Part shown: positions 1 through 7,768 of the stretch, one piece after another
Position numbering within the stretch: the stretch's first letter is position 1
How the letters are laid out: every line of letters begins with the position of its first letter
Assembly: GCF_002023715.1 (NCBI RefSeq)
Contig: NZ_MAHX01000019.1
Coordinates: 1 to 58,406, forward strand
Length of the DNA: 58,406 nt
DNA from: Elizabethkingia occulta
GTDB lineage: Bacteria > Bacteroidota > Bacteroidia > Flavobacteriales > Weeksellaceae
Direction: 5' to 3'
Made by a program: the position numbers and the translations under genes
The notes under the pieces: generated by a model
What the model was told of the DNA's origin: nothing
The model's database searches: none
Seen by the model: the letters and a program-made list of their open reading frames with translations, nothing else

Positions 1-49
1 ATCCAAAATAACTCAACTCAACTCAAATCTAACTATTAACCAACCAGAA

Positions 50-163
50 GGTTATAATGGTTATGTAAGTTATGCAGGTTATAAGAGTTATAAGATTCAC
101 GGATGTTATAGAGGTTATAATACGGTTACAAAAGTTATGAGGCTTAAGGTCATAAAACTCTAA
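50..163 (+). repeat. Degenerate 9-bp GGTTATAAN repeat tract, possible 3' end of a Gly/Tyr-rich reading frame
   Basis: Units such as GGTTATAAT, GGTTATGTA, AGTTATGCA, GGTTATAAG and AGTTATAAG follow each other in 9-bp register. The frame through them is open from base 2 of the window to a TAA at 161-163 and would read as Gly-Tyr-X / Ser-Tyr-X triplets with a basic tail. It is either the end of a gene that starts outside the window or a non-coding low-complexity repeat. The degenerating units and the similar TTATAA-rich sequence after the stop favour the non-coding reading. Nothing else is recognised between 164 and 377. Confidence 0.35.
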
Positions 164-377
164 TAATCTTAAACCTATAGACCTTAAAGGCTTATAACTT
201 TTTGATTATAAGTAATATATAACTGAGAATAAGTAATGTAATTCTAATCCGTGAGAATCGAGTATGCTGATATAGGATAAGAAAACTTATTTTTATAGGA
301 TTCTCAGAGATTAATTATACAGCTAAATATTATTACTTGTTTATGGTTATCCTCAAAATAATAGAATAATGTTGCCA

Positions 378-385
378 TACTTTTG
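378..385 (+). promoter_or_regulatory. Candidate -7 element for the small basic protein gene
   Basis: TACTTTTG matches the flavobacterial -7 consensus TAnnTTTG and ends 28 nt before the ATG at 414. No TTG is found at the usual -33 distance, so this is a weak call. Confidence 0.35.
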
Positions 386-413
386 ATTGTACAACAAATT
401 CAATTTTAAAGTT

Positions 414-569
414 ATGACTACAAAATTTATTAAACCCGGACCTAAGCCTAATAAGCCAGACGGAACTCCGGATAGAAGAAGGAGGGTAACACCAGAAGTA
501 AAATCCAAGCATCCAGAATTAAAACCACATAAACATAAAACCTGGAGCATAAATAAAAATCCCCGATAA
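414..569 (+). CDS. Small basic, proline-rich hypothetical protein (51 aa)
   Basis: Function is not recognised. The protein is rich in Pro, Lys, Arg and His, with a KPGPKPNKPDGTPDRRRR segment near residues 6-23 and a His/Lys-rich tail; it has no signal peptide, membrane segment or cysteine. It is probably soluble and could bind nucleic acid or polyphosphate, but that is inference from charge alone. An upstream TTG at 387 is in frame, but the ATG at 414 is preferred because it leaves room for the -7 element at 378-385. The stop codon lies inside the left arm of a strong terminator hairpin, a compact arrangement that supports a real transcribed gene. No neighbour suggests a role; the next gene converges on it. 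Confidence 0.55.
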   Translation: MTTKFIKPGPKPNKPDGTPDRRRRVTPEVKSKHPELKPHKHKTWSINKNPR

Positions 570-586
570 TCTTATCGGGGATTTTT
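555..586 (+). terminator. Bidirectional intrinsic terminator
   Basis: A 15-bp perfect inverted repeat (core ATCCCCGATAA / TTATCGGGGAT) is flanked by A and T runs, so it can stop transcription from both sides. It ends the small gene on the plus strand and the E2 gene on the minus strand, whose stop codon is 20 nt away. Confidence 0.85.
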
Positions 587-606
587 TATAATGTATTGTG
601 TTGATT

Positions 607-1923
607 TTAAACTTCTGTATTCAGATCCCAATTTTGAAGATAGTCATGAACATGCTTTAGGAACATCCCACCTAAAGAACCATCTACTACACGGTGATCG
701 TAAGAGTGACTCATGAACATAAGATTTCTGATTGCGATAACATCTCCATCCGGAGTTTCCAATACAGCAGGTTTTTTAACAATAGCACCAACAGCTAAAA
801 TTGCAACCTGTGGCTGAGGAATAATAGGAGTACCCATTAAATTTCCAAAGCTTCCTACATTAGAGATAGTATAAGTTGCACCTTGTGTATCTTCAGGTCT
901 CAATTTTTTATTTCTTGCTCGGTAAGCCAGGTCATTAATTGCCTTTGCTAAACCAGAAAGAGAAAGCTGATCTGCATTTTTAATTACCGGAACAATAAGA
1001 TTACCATCAGGAAGGGCAGTAGCCATACCAATATTGATGTTTTTCTTTTTAATGATTTTATCACCATCAACAGAAACGTTGATTAACGGGAAATCCTGAA
1101 TAGCTTTAACAACAGCTTTTATGAAAATTGGCATGAAAGTTAGTTTTTCACCTTCACGTTTTTCGAAAGCAGCTTTATGTTTGTTTCTCCATTTTACAAC
1201 ATTGGTAACATCAGTTTCAATAAATGAAGTTACGTGTGGAGCGATCTGCTTAGCTTTCACCATGTTTTCTGCGATAATTTTTCGCATTCTGTCCATTGGA
1301 ACAATCTCATCTCCTGCAGCAACAGGGACTGTAGATGTCGGAGCAGATACCGGAGTGCTTTTCGCAGTTGGAGCAGCTGGTGTACTTGTTGTAGTATTTG
1401 CTGCATTACCTCTGTTTGGAAGGTATGCTAAGATATCTTCTTTTGTAATTCTGCCTTCAAGGCCGGAACCTTTGATAGACTTAAGTTCATCTTCAGTAAT
1501 ATTTTCCTGTTGTGCAATAGATTTCACAAGAGGAGAAAGATATAAATCTGTACCAGATAATGAATCTGTAGCTACAGTTTGTGCAGCAATAGGTTGCATT
1601 AGTTCTTTCTCTACTTCTGGCTCAATAACAGTTGCAGTTGCAGCAACCGAAGCTTCTGCAGTAATATCAGCATTTCCTTCCCCGGCAATTTCCAAAATAG
1701 CGATAGCCTCACCAACTTTTGCTACTTCGTCTTTTTGTTTTAAAATCTTTACAATTTTACCGGAAACAGGAGTCGGAACATCAGAATCAACTTTATCGGT
1801 TGCAATTTCTACAACGGAGTCGTCTTCACTTACAGTGTCGCCTTCGTTATACAACCATGTGATAATTGTCGCTTCCATCACGCCTTCTCCCATTGAAGGA
1901 AGTAATAATTTATATTCTGCCAT
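607..1923 (-). CDS. Dihydrolipoamide acyltransferase (E2) of a 2-oxoacid dehydrogenase complex, branched-chain type
   Basis: E2 core of a 2-oxoacid dehydrogenase: it carries the acyl group on a swinging lipoyl arm and transfers it to CoA in the cytosol. Residues 3-78 form a lipoyl domain with the lipoylated lysine K44 in EIATDKVDSDV. An Ala/Thr/Pro-rich linker leads to an E3/E1-binding domain at about 127-168, and a second linker to the catalytic acyltransferase domain, which ends with DHRVVDG (H410, D414). The 438 aa and single lipoyl domain are normal. The PSMGEGVMEA start and DKVDSD lipoyl site resemble branched-chain E2s more than the 2-oxoglutarate enzyme, but acetyl specificity cannot be excluded. 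E1 and E3 are not in the window. The gene stands alone with its own promoter and terminator, and lies downstream of lipB, whose product supplies the octanoyl precursor of lipoate. Confidence 0.9.
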   Translation of the reverse strand: MAEYKLLLPSMGEGVMEATIITWLYNEGDTVSEDDSVVEIATDKVDSDVPTPVSGKIVKILKQKDEVAKVGEAIAILEIAGEGNADITAEASVAATATVIEPEVEKELMQPIAAQTVATDSLSGTDLYLSPLVKSIAQQENITEDELKSIKGSGLEGRITKEDILAYLPNRGNAANTTTSTPAAPTAKSTPVSAPTSTVPVAAGDEIVPMDRMRKIIAENMVKAKQIAPHVTSFIETDVTNVVKWRNKHKAAFEKREGEKLTFMPIFIKAVVKAIQDFPLINVSVDGDKIIKKKNINIGMATALPDGNLIVPVIKNADQLSLSGLAKAINDLAYRARNKKLRPEDTQGATYTISNVGSFGNLMGTPIIPQPQVAILAVGAIVKKPAVLETPDGDVIAIRNLMFMSHSYDHRVVDGSLGGMFLKHVHDYLQNWDLNTEV

Positions 1924-1944
1924 AATTACTTTTTCTATATTTTA

Positions 1945-1974
1945 CAAATATAATCAAAAAAACAGTTGTTGCAA
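1945..1974 (-). promoter_or_regulatory. Promoter of the E2 gene
   Basis: On the minus strand, TTG (1974-1972) is followed after 19 nt by TATATTTG (1952-1945). The -7 box ends 22 nt before the ATG. Confidence 0.6.
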
Positions 1975-2405
1975 ATAATTTAATTTAGAGAGCTTTTTTT
2001 TGAAAAAAATATAATTAAAAATTCTAAATAAATAGTTCAAGTATTTGCAAAATAATTATTAATCAGGGGAGTATAAAACTATAATCTAAAAAGAATAAAA
2101 GAATTAGAAATGAAATAAATAATGGTATTTAATATTATTATATCTTCATTAAATAGTAAATCTATAGCTTTCAAAATTACAGTTTATAGCAGATGTCCTT
2201 TTTTATATTTACTGGTATTATGGGGTTTAACCTCTTTTTTTACTAAATGAATGTATAAGGATAAATGTTATTTTCTGATGATTCTTGAAACTGAATATTC
2301 TTAGATCAATATATTCCCCAAAAATTACGCTTACATTTACAATTAGGTCTAAAATTCCAAAAGTCATAATTTTCAGAAACAGGAATTCCTACATTTATAT
2401 AGAGA
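1975..2405. other. AT-rich intergenic region, no gene recognised
   Basis: About 430 bp downstream of lipB without a supported gene. On the minus strand a frame with no start codon, directly after the lipB stop, reads a protein-like peptide rich in aromatic residues and Cys up to a TGA near 2310. It could be a coding remnant (see findings). Confidence 0.5.
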
Positions 2406-3119
2406 TTAAATCCATTCAGTTTGGAAGACTTCCTGAAAATGTTTTTTGATTTTTAATTTTACTTCTTCAATATCTACCTCCCTTTCAAGTTCTCTCTTAA
2501 GAGATGTTACTTGTTTGTCTTTTATACCACAAGGAATAATATATTCGAAATAACGAAGATCTGTATTTACATTTAATGCAAAGCCATGGATTGTAACCCA
2601 ACGACTGGCTTTCACACCCATTGCACAAATCTTTCTGGCATATGGTTTACCAACATCCAGCCAAACACCTGTTTCTCCTGGAGAACGTTCTCCTTTTAGC
2701 CCATATTCGGCAATAGTCCGGATGATAATTTCTTCCAGCTCCCTCATATAACGGTGAATATCTGTATAGAAATTTTCAAGATCCAAAACAGGGTAGCCTA
2801 CAATCTGGCCATAGCCATGATAAGTAATGTCTCCGCCACGGTTTGTTTTTACATAAGTTGCATCAATTTCTTTCAGCATATCATTATTAGCAAGCATATT
2901 TTCTTCGTGCCCGCTTTTCCCCAATGTATAAACGTGCGGATGTTCAACAAAAAGCAGATGGTTTTCTGTTTCTGTTGTGTCTTCCGGCTGAAGTTGTCTG
3001 TTATTTATTTTTATATCTATATTACTCTTCAGAAGCTTTTCCTGGTAGTCCCATGCAGACTGGTAATCTAATACACCAAGTTCCTGAAAAATAACATTAT
3101 GATTAATTTTAGAATTCAT
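2406..3119 (-). CDS. lipB: Octanoyl-[acyl carrier protein]:protein N-octanoyltransferase LipB
   Basis: Transfers octanoate from octanoyl-ACP to the lipoyl lysine of E2 and GcvH proteins, the first step of lipoate biosynthesis, in the cytosol. The family signature RGGDITYHG is at residues 94-102, the catalytic lysine fits K163 in ARKICAMGV, and the acyl-thioester cysteine fits C197 in the IIPCGI motif. The 237 aa cover the whole family without fusion. The start is fixed by a good promoter 21 nt upstream. Its neighbour on the same strand is a lipoylated E2, a sensible functional partner although some 480 bp and a separate promoter lie between them. LipA is not in the window. Confidence 0.95.
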   Translation of the reverse strand: MNSKINHNVIFQELGVLDYQSAWDYQEKLLKSNIDIKINNRQLQPEDTTETENHLLFVEHPHVYTLGKSGHEENMLANNDMLKEIDATYVKTNRGGDITYHGYGQIVGYPVLDLENFYTDIHRYMRELEEIIIRTIAEYGLKGERSPGETGVWLDVGKPYARKICAMGVKASRWVTIHGFALNVNTDLRYFEYIIPCGIKDKQVTSLKRELEREVDIEEVKLKIKKHFQEVFQTEWI

Positions 3120-3139
3120 TTTTCGTAAAAATTTCTATA

Positions 3140-3170
3140 CAAATTTAAAGGTTTTGTAAAGGGAAAGCAA
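3140..3170 (-). promoter_or_regulatory. Promoter of lipB
   Basis: On the minus strand, TTG (3170-3168), 20 nt, then TAAATTTG (3147-3140), a full match to the flavobacterial consensus, ending 21 nt before the ATG. Confidence 0.65.
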
Positions 3171-3257
3171 GTATATTCATTGGGAAAAACTATCTCTGTA
3201 TTCGATAGCTTATTTTGTATAATTTTACAAAATAGGAATAGTAACAATGTTATTTTA

Positions 3258-3265
3258 TAAATTTG
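3258..3265 (+). promoter_or_regulatory. Candidate -7 element of the two-component operon
   Basis: TAAATTTG ends 16 nt before the ATG at 3281. No TTG is present at 17-23 nt upstream, which fits an activated promoter or a different -33. Confidence 0.4.
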
Positions 3266-3280
3266 TAAAAAAGACTTTCA

Positions 3281-3961
3281 ATGCGAGTATTACTTTTGGA
3301 GGATGATTTAGTATTATCATCAGAGATTTCAACTTTCTTAGCGTCTAATGATATTCTGTGTGAGACATCATCTGATGGAGAGGAATTTCTGACGAAAACT
3401 ACCGGGGCAGCTTATGATATCTATCTTCTGGATATTAATGTACCTAAGATAAACGGATTGGAGGCTACACAAATTGTAAGAGATACAGATCCTAATACTC
3501 CGATTATTATTATTTCTGCATATGATGATATTTCAGATAAAAAGGAAGCTTTTTTACGTAAAGCAGATGATTATCTTGTAAAACCTTTTTTACTTGAAGA
3601 ACTCCTGTTGAGGATAAATTCTTTGCTAAGAAGAAGAGAGGTGCCTAAAAAAGAAGATGAAAAGATTATAATTGATGATCTTGAAATACTTCCTGCTGAT
3701 GGAAAAGTTTACAGAGCAGGGAATGAAATTAACCTTACAGTAAGAGAATTCCAACTATTAAAGCTTTTGGCTGATGCCAATGGAAGAACTTTGTCCAAGC
3801 AACATATATCTGATCAGGTATGGCAGAATCATTTCCAGACAACCAATAATACTATTGAGGTTTACATTAATTTTCTAAGAAAGAAAATAGATAAAGATTT
3901 TAAGCATAAGCTAATTCATACCCGCCCAGGTTTCGGATATTATCTTGCCAGTCTGAAATGA
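3281..3961 (+). CDS. OmpR/PhoB-family response regulator, probable regulator of the adjacent metal-efflux operon
   Basis: DNA-binding response regulator of a two-component pair. The receiver domain (about 1-118) has the acidic pocket E7/D8/D9, phospho-acceptor D51 in YLLDINVP and the conserved K101 in the LVKPF motif; residues 130-224 form an OmpR-type winged helix with the typical GFGYYL ending. It overlaps the kinase gene by ATGA, so translation is coupled. The operon lies directly upstream of a TolC/adaptor/RND metal-efflux operon, the classical CusRS/CzcRS arrangement, and the gap before that operon holds four TTAAG/A repeats at 11-bp spacing, as expected for an OmpR-family dimer array. 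The inducing metal cannot be read from the sequence. Confidence 0.9.
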   Translation: MRVLLLEDDLVLSSEISTFLASNDILCETSSDGEEFLTKTTGAAYDIYLLDINVPKINGLEATQIVRDTDPNTPIIIISAYDDISDKKEAFLRKADDYLVKPFLLEELLLRINSLLRRREVPKKEDEKIIIDDLEILPADGKVYRAGNEINLTVREFQLLKLLADANGRTLSKQHISDQVWQNHFQTTNNTIEVYINFLRKKIDKDFKHKLIHTRPGFGYYLASLK

Positions 3962-5328
3962 CTTTAAAGCGTAAAATAGCATTTAACTTTAGTATTGCAT
4001 ATTCTCTGATTTTTGCAATAGTAATGGTTATTATTTATTATACCAGTTATGATTTCAGGAAAGAAAAGTTTCTGGAAAGGATGCATAATAAACTGGAATT
4101 TACAATACAGCTTATTTTAAAAAATGAAAATGTTGATGTTAAGGGAGCTAATTTCGAAGTCGATGAAATTGAAGATGAACTGTTTCATGATGAAACACTA
4201 ATTTTTAACAGCAACAAGAAACTTATATACAGCACTGTCAAAGACGAAAATATTACGTGGGATGAAGGTTTGCTGTATCAATTAGACCAGACGAGTGAAG
4301 TCCACACTCAGAATAAAGACCAGGAGTTACTGGGGACTCATGTAAAAATAAGGGATAAAGTCTATTATATTCTGGTAACTGCACGTGACCGCACAGGGCA
4401 ACTTAAATTGGATTTCTTAAAATATGTATTGGTTATAACATATCTTATTACGACTGTATTTGTCTGGATTTTCAGTTATAATTTTGTAAAAAAACTTTTA
4501 ACCCCCTTAGACAAATTTACTCAGCAAATTACAGAAATTACAGCTCACAAACTTACTACTAAACTGGAAGAAAATAAATCTGAAGACGAGATTAGTGTTC
4601 TTGCAAGAGCTTTTAATACAATGATGATTCGTATTAACGATGTTTTTCAGGCACAGAAAGAGTTTACAGCAAGTGCATCACATGAAATCCGGACACCATT
4701 AACGAGAATTACATTTCAATTAGAAAATCTGAGTAATAAAAGCGATATTCAGCCTGAGACTAAAACTACATTACAGAACGTTACAAAAGATATTCATCAG
4801 TTATCTGATTTGACAAGCTCACTTATTCTGCTTACAAAATTTGACAGAGAAAATATTCAGCAAATTTTTAAAGAAGAGCGTATTGATGAAATAATTTTTG
4901 ATGCCTATGAAGTTGTTCTAAAGACTTATCCTCAGCTATATCTTGATTTTAAAATTAATGAAAATGAGGAGCTGACTTTAGCTGTCAGAGGAATAAGATC
5001 ACTGCTTGAAATAGTCTTTATCAACCTGTTCAAAAATGCTGTTTTATACAGTGATAACGCAGAAGTATCTGTTTCTATACATGAAAACGATAATGAGCTC
5101 CGCGTTATTATGGAAAATAGTGGGCCTGTTATTTCTGATGAAGACCGTAATAAATTGTTTGAGGCTTTTATAAGAGGTAAAAATTCACAGAATATCAATG
5201 GTTCGGGTCTGGGATTAAAAATAGTACAACGTATATTAGAATATCACCAGGCAAATATTTATTATTCTGTGGATTCAAATAAGAATATTTTTACTTTAAT
5301 ATTTCCTACACGTTCGATAAATAAGTAA
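3958..5328 (+). CDS. Membrane sensor histidine kinase (CusS/CzcS-like)
   Basis: Inner-membrane sensor kinase paired with the preceding regulator. TM1 is at about 10-28, an extracytoplasmic sensor loop of about 125 residues follows, TM2 is at about 154-174, then a HAMP region, a HisKA dimerisation helix with H242 in SASHEIRTPLTR, and a HATPase domain with a GSGLGLKIV G-box near the end. The loop is acidic (for example FEVDEIEDELFHDE), which suits cation sensing, although no defined His/Met/Cys metal cluster stands out. It starts 4 nt inside the regulator gene. The role in metal response is inferred from the neighbouring efflux genes. Confidence 0.88.
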   Translation: MTLKRKIAFNFSIAYSLIFAIVMVIIYYTSYDFRKEKFLERMHNKLEFTIQLILKNENVDVKGANFEVDEIEDELFHDETLIFNSNKKLIYSTVKDENITWDEGLLYQLDQTSEVHTQNKDQELLGTHVKIRDKVYYILVTARDRTGQLKLDFLKYVLVITYLITTVFVWIFSYNFVKKLLTPLDKFTQQITEITAHKLTTKLEENKSEDEISVLARAFNTMMIRINDVFQAQKEFTASASHEIRTPLTRITFQLENLSNKSDIQPETKTTLQNVTKDIHQLSDLTSSLILLTKFDRENIQQIFKEERIDEIIFDAYEVVLKTYPQLYLDFKINENEELTLAVRGIRSLLEIVFINLFKNAVLYSDNAEVSVSIHENDNELRVIMENSGPVISDEDRNKLFEAFIRGKNSQNINGSGLGLKIVQRILEYHQANIYYSVDSNKNIFTLIFPTRSINK

Positions 5329-5330
5329 TT

Positions 5331-5368
5331 TTAAGCATATTTTAAGGTGAAATTAAGATTGTTTTAAA
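5331..5368 (+). promoter_or_regulatory. Four helically phased TTAAG/A repeats, candidate response-regulator operator
   Basis: TTAAG at 5331, TTAAG at 5342, TTAAG at 5353 and TTAAA at 5364 are spaced by exactly 11 bp. The array sits between the kinase stop codon and the efflux operon and reaches into the promoter. Tandem 11-bp repeats are the usual architecture of OmpR/PhoB-family sites. Confidence 0.6.
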
Positions 5369-5386
5369 ATTGTAATGACACTTTTG
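5359..5386 (+). promoter_or_regulatory. Candidate promoter of the metal-efflux operon
   Basis: TTG at 5359-5361, 17 nt, then CACTTTTG at 5379-5386, one mismatch from TAnnTTTG. It ends 21 nt before the ATG at 5407. The imperfect -7 box and the overlapping repeats fit a regulator-dependent promoter. Confidence 0.42.
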
Positions 5387-5406
5387 TAATGTTTAAAAAG
5401 TATAAC

Positions 5407-6654
5407 ATGAAAAAATGTATTCCGTTTTTTCTAATGACATCCGTTTTTGTATACAGTCAGCAGCGGATGACATTGGAAGAATGCGAAGAGTCCTTTCAGA
5501 AGAATAATCTGCAATTACTTGCCGCTCAATATAATATTAGCGAAGCAGAAGCAGATATTATTCAGGCAAAAATATGGGATCTCCCTAATTTGTCCGTCGA
5601 ACTTAACGCAATAGATCCTGAAAATAAAAAGATTTTCCATATCGGCAGCACCGGAGCTAAAGAAGTGGGAATAGAACAACTTTTTGTATTAGGAAGAAAA
5701 AGAAAAAATGAAGTCGCTTTTGCCAGATCGAATAAAGAAATTGCAGAAATGCAATTTCAGGGATTGCTTGTAGATCTTCGTTCCCAACTTAGAAGTACCT
5801 TTTATAATATTCTTTTTGAACAAAAAAAAGAAGAAAGTCTGGATGTTCAGTTGAAGTATTTTACAGATTTGTTGAATGCTTATAAAGTTCAGACACAAAA
5901 AGGAAATGTATCTCTGAAAGATATGGTAAGGCTTCAGGCATTGGTTATCAATGTACAGAACGATAAAATAGAGGTTAGTAATAATATTATTCAGCAAAAG
6001 CAGACCCTGAAATTATTAACAGGTAGCGATACAGAAGTTCTCCCGGAACTTTCTGATGAGAATATGAATCAGCAGCTGGAGAAGCAGCCGCTGATAAGTA
6101 TTTCCGAATTGCAGCAAAAAGCATTGGAAAATAACGCCGATTATCTGACTGCTAAAAAAATCACACAGAGTAGTGAACTCAATTTAAAATGGCAGAAATC
6201 ACTTAGTGTACCGGACCTTACTATAGGTACCCGTTGGACACAAAGAGGGGCTGCTTTCGATAATCAGTTAGCACTTAGCTTTGGTATTCCAATTCCTTTG
6301 TGGAATAAGAATAAAGGAAATCAGATGAAAGCAGAATATCAGATTCAGGAAAACAAAAAGACTGAAGAAAGGCTGAGACAGGAACTTGTCTCACAAGTAG
6401 ATACTGCATATCAGACATGGAAGAATCAATATCAGCAATATTTTTCCTTGAAACCTCAGGACTTGCAGGATATGGAAACTGTATATAATGGAATTCTTAA
6501 GAATTTCAGAAAAGGGAATATAAGTCTTATAGAGTTCACAGATTTTATGGAGAGCTACAAGCAAAGTATTTTGCAGATCTATGAAATCCAGAAACATATT
6601 ATAACATCCGCTGAAGAAATCAATCGTTTAACACAATCCAAAATCTTTTACTAA
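5407..6654 (+). CDS. TolC-family outer membrane channel of a metal-efflux system (CzcC/CusC-like)
   Basis: Outer-membrane exit duct of a tripartite RND pump. After a signal peptide (MKKCIPFFLMTSVFVYSQQ) come two outer-membrane-efflux-protein repeats of long alpha-helical coiled-coil sequence, normal for TolC/CzcC proteins of about 415 aa. An in-frame ATG at 5389 would add six residues, but the ATG at 5407 gives a cleaner signal peptide and suits the promoter. The stop is 3 nt before the adaptor gene, so the two are co-transcribed. Specificity follows the RND pump downstream. Confidence 0.88.
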   Translation: MKKCIPFFLMTSVFVYSQQRMTLEECEESFQKNNLQLLAAQYNISEAEADIIQAKIWDLPNLSVELNAIDPENKKIFHIGSTGAKEVGIEQLFVLGRKRKNEVAFARSNKEIAEMQFQGLLVDLRSQLRSTFYNILFEQKKEESLDVQLKYFTDLLNAYKVQTQKGNVSLKDMVRLQALVINVQNDKIEVSNNIIQQKQTLKLLTGSDTEVLPELSDENMNQQLEKQPLISISELQQKALENNADYLTAKKITQSSELNLKWQKSLSVPDLTIGTRWTQRGAAFDNQLALSFGIPIPLWNKNKGNQMKAEYQIQENKKTEERLRQELVSQVDTAYQTWKNQYQQYFSLKPQDLQDMETVYNGILKNFRKGNISLIEFTDFMESYKQSILQIYEIQKHIITSAEEINRLTQSKIFY

Positions 6655-6657
6655 AAT

Positions 6658-7743
6658 ATGAAGCAGATAATTACAGGCTTATTGGCAATCTCAATACTTG
6701 CTGCATGCAGCAAGGAAGAGCCTCAGAAAAAAGAGAGTATTGTAAAAGGCTTTGAAATAAGCAAGGAAATGATGCAGACTACGACCCTGGCTGAAGCCCG
6801 GAAAGAGCAGATTAAAGAACAAATGAGCTTCTTTGGTAAAATCTCCGCAGACAGAAACAGCTATATCGATATTTATCCTTTGGTAGGAGGTAATGTACTG
6901 ACGGTAAATGCCGAATTGGGAGATTATGTACATAAAGGCCAGGTACTGGCTACAATAAGAAGTACAGAAGTGGCAGGTTTTCAGAAAGACCTTAGTGATG
7001 CTAAAACAGATTTGGCAGAGGCAAAAAATAAGCTAAGAGTGGCACAAGAACTTTATGAAGGAAAATTGAATACCAAAAATGAAGTTTTAACAGCCAAAAG
7101 CGAACTTACAAAGGCGCAGGACCAGCTAAAACGTGCAGAAGCTGTTAGTACAATTTATAACGTAAAGAATGGTAATATTTACTCTGTAGTATCACCAATC
7201 AATGGTTACATCGTACAGAAGAACATCAATAAAGATATGCAGCTTAGAAGTGACCGTTCGGACAATATTTTCGACGTTGCCAATACAAAAGATGTTTGGG
7301 CATTAGTTAACATCAATGAAACCGATATTGACAGGATAGATCTTGGGATGAAGGCAGAGATTACGACACTAAGTTATCCTGATAAAGTTTTCCACGGCAG
7401 AATTGACAAGATATTTAAAATTATAGATCCGCAAACCAATGCTATGCAGGCGAGAGTGGTTTTGGACAATTCGGAAGGACTTCTGGTGCCGGATAGTAAA
7501 GCAACTATTAAAGTAAATAATACGCTGAATGAAACTGCAGTAGCGATACCTACTTCTGCGGTAATCTTCGACGATAACAGATACTTTGTTGTGTTATTTG
7601 CCTCCCAGAGTAATATAAAAGTTCGTGAAATAAAAATACTGAGACAGACCGGAGATACAACTTATGTAGCTGAAGGGGTGAATGAAGGAGATAAGGTTAT
7701 AACCAATAATCAGTTACTTATTTACAGATCATTAAAAGAGTAA
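6658..7743 (+). CDS. RND periplasmic adaptor lipoprotein (CzcB/CusB-like)
   Basis: Membrane-fusion protein joining the inner-membrane pump to the TolC channel. The N-terminus is a lipoprotein signal with lipobox LAAC (C17). A barrel-sandwich half motif follows (YPLVGGNVLTVNAELGDYVHKG), then an alpha-helical hairpin at about 100-155, the second lipoyl half (SPINGYIV), a beta-barrel domain and a membrane-proximal domain. The 361 aa are typical of HlyD/CzcB adaptors. No N- or C-terminal metal-chaperone extension or His/Met-rich tail is seen. It lies 3 nt after the channel gene and 25 nt before the pump gene. Confidence 0.9.
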   Translation: MKQIITGLLAISILAACSKEEPQKKESIVKGFEISKEMMQTTTLAEARKEQIKEQMSFFGKISADRNSYIDIYPLVGGNVLTVNAELGDYVHKGQVLATIRSTEVAGFQKDLSDAKTDLAEAKNKLRVAQELYEGKLNTKNEVLTAKSELTKAQDQLKRAEAVSTIYNVKNGNIYSVVSPINGYIVQKNINKDMQLRSDRSDNIFDVANTKDVWALVNINETDIDRIDLGMKAEITTLSYPDKVFHGRIDKIFKIIDPQTNAMQARVVLDNSEGLLVPDSKATIKVNNTLNETAVAIPTSAVIFDDNRYFVVLFASQSNIKVREIKILRQTGDTTYVAEGVNEGDKVITNNQLLIYRSLKE

Positions 7744-7768
7744 ATAAGAAATATTAAATCTGAATTGA

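Noticed and set aside
1121-1978. Long open frame on the plus strand opposite the E2 gene
   Set aside because: It is the antisense shadow of an E2 with clear lipoyl and catalytic motifs; its translation is low-complexity Ser/Ala/Val-rich and has no upstream promoter.
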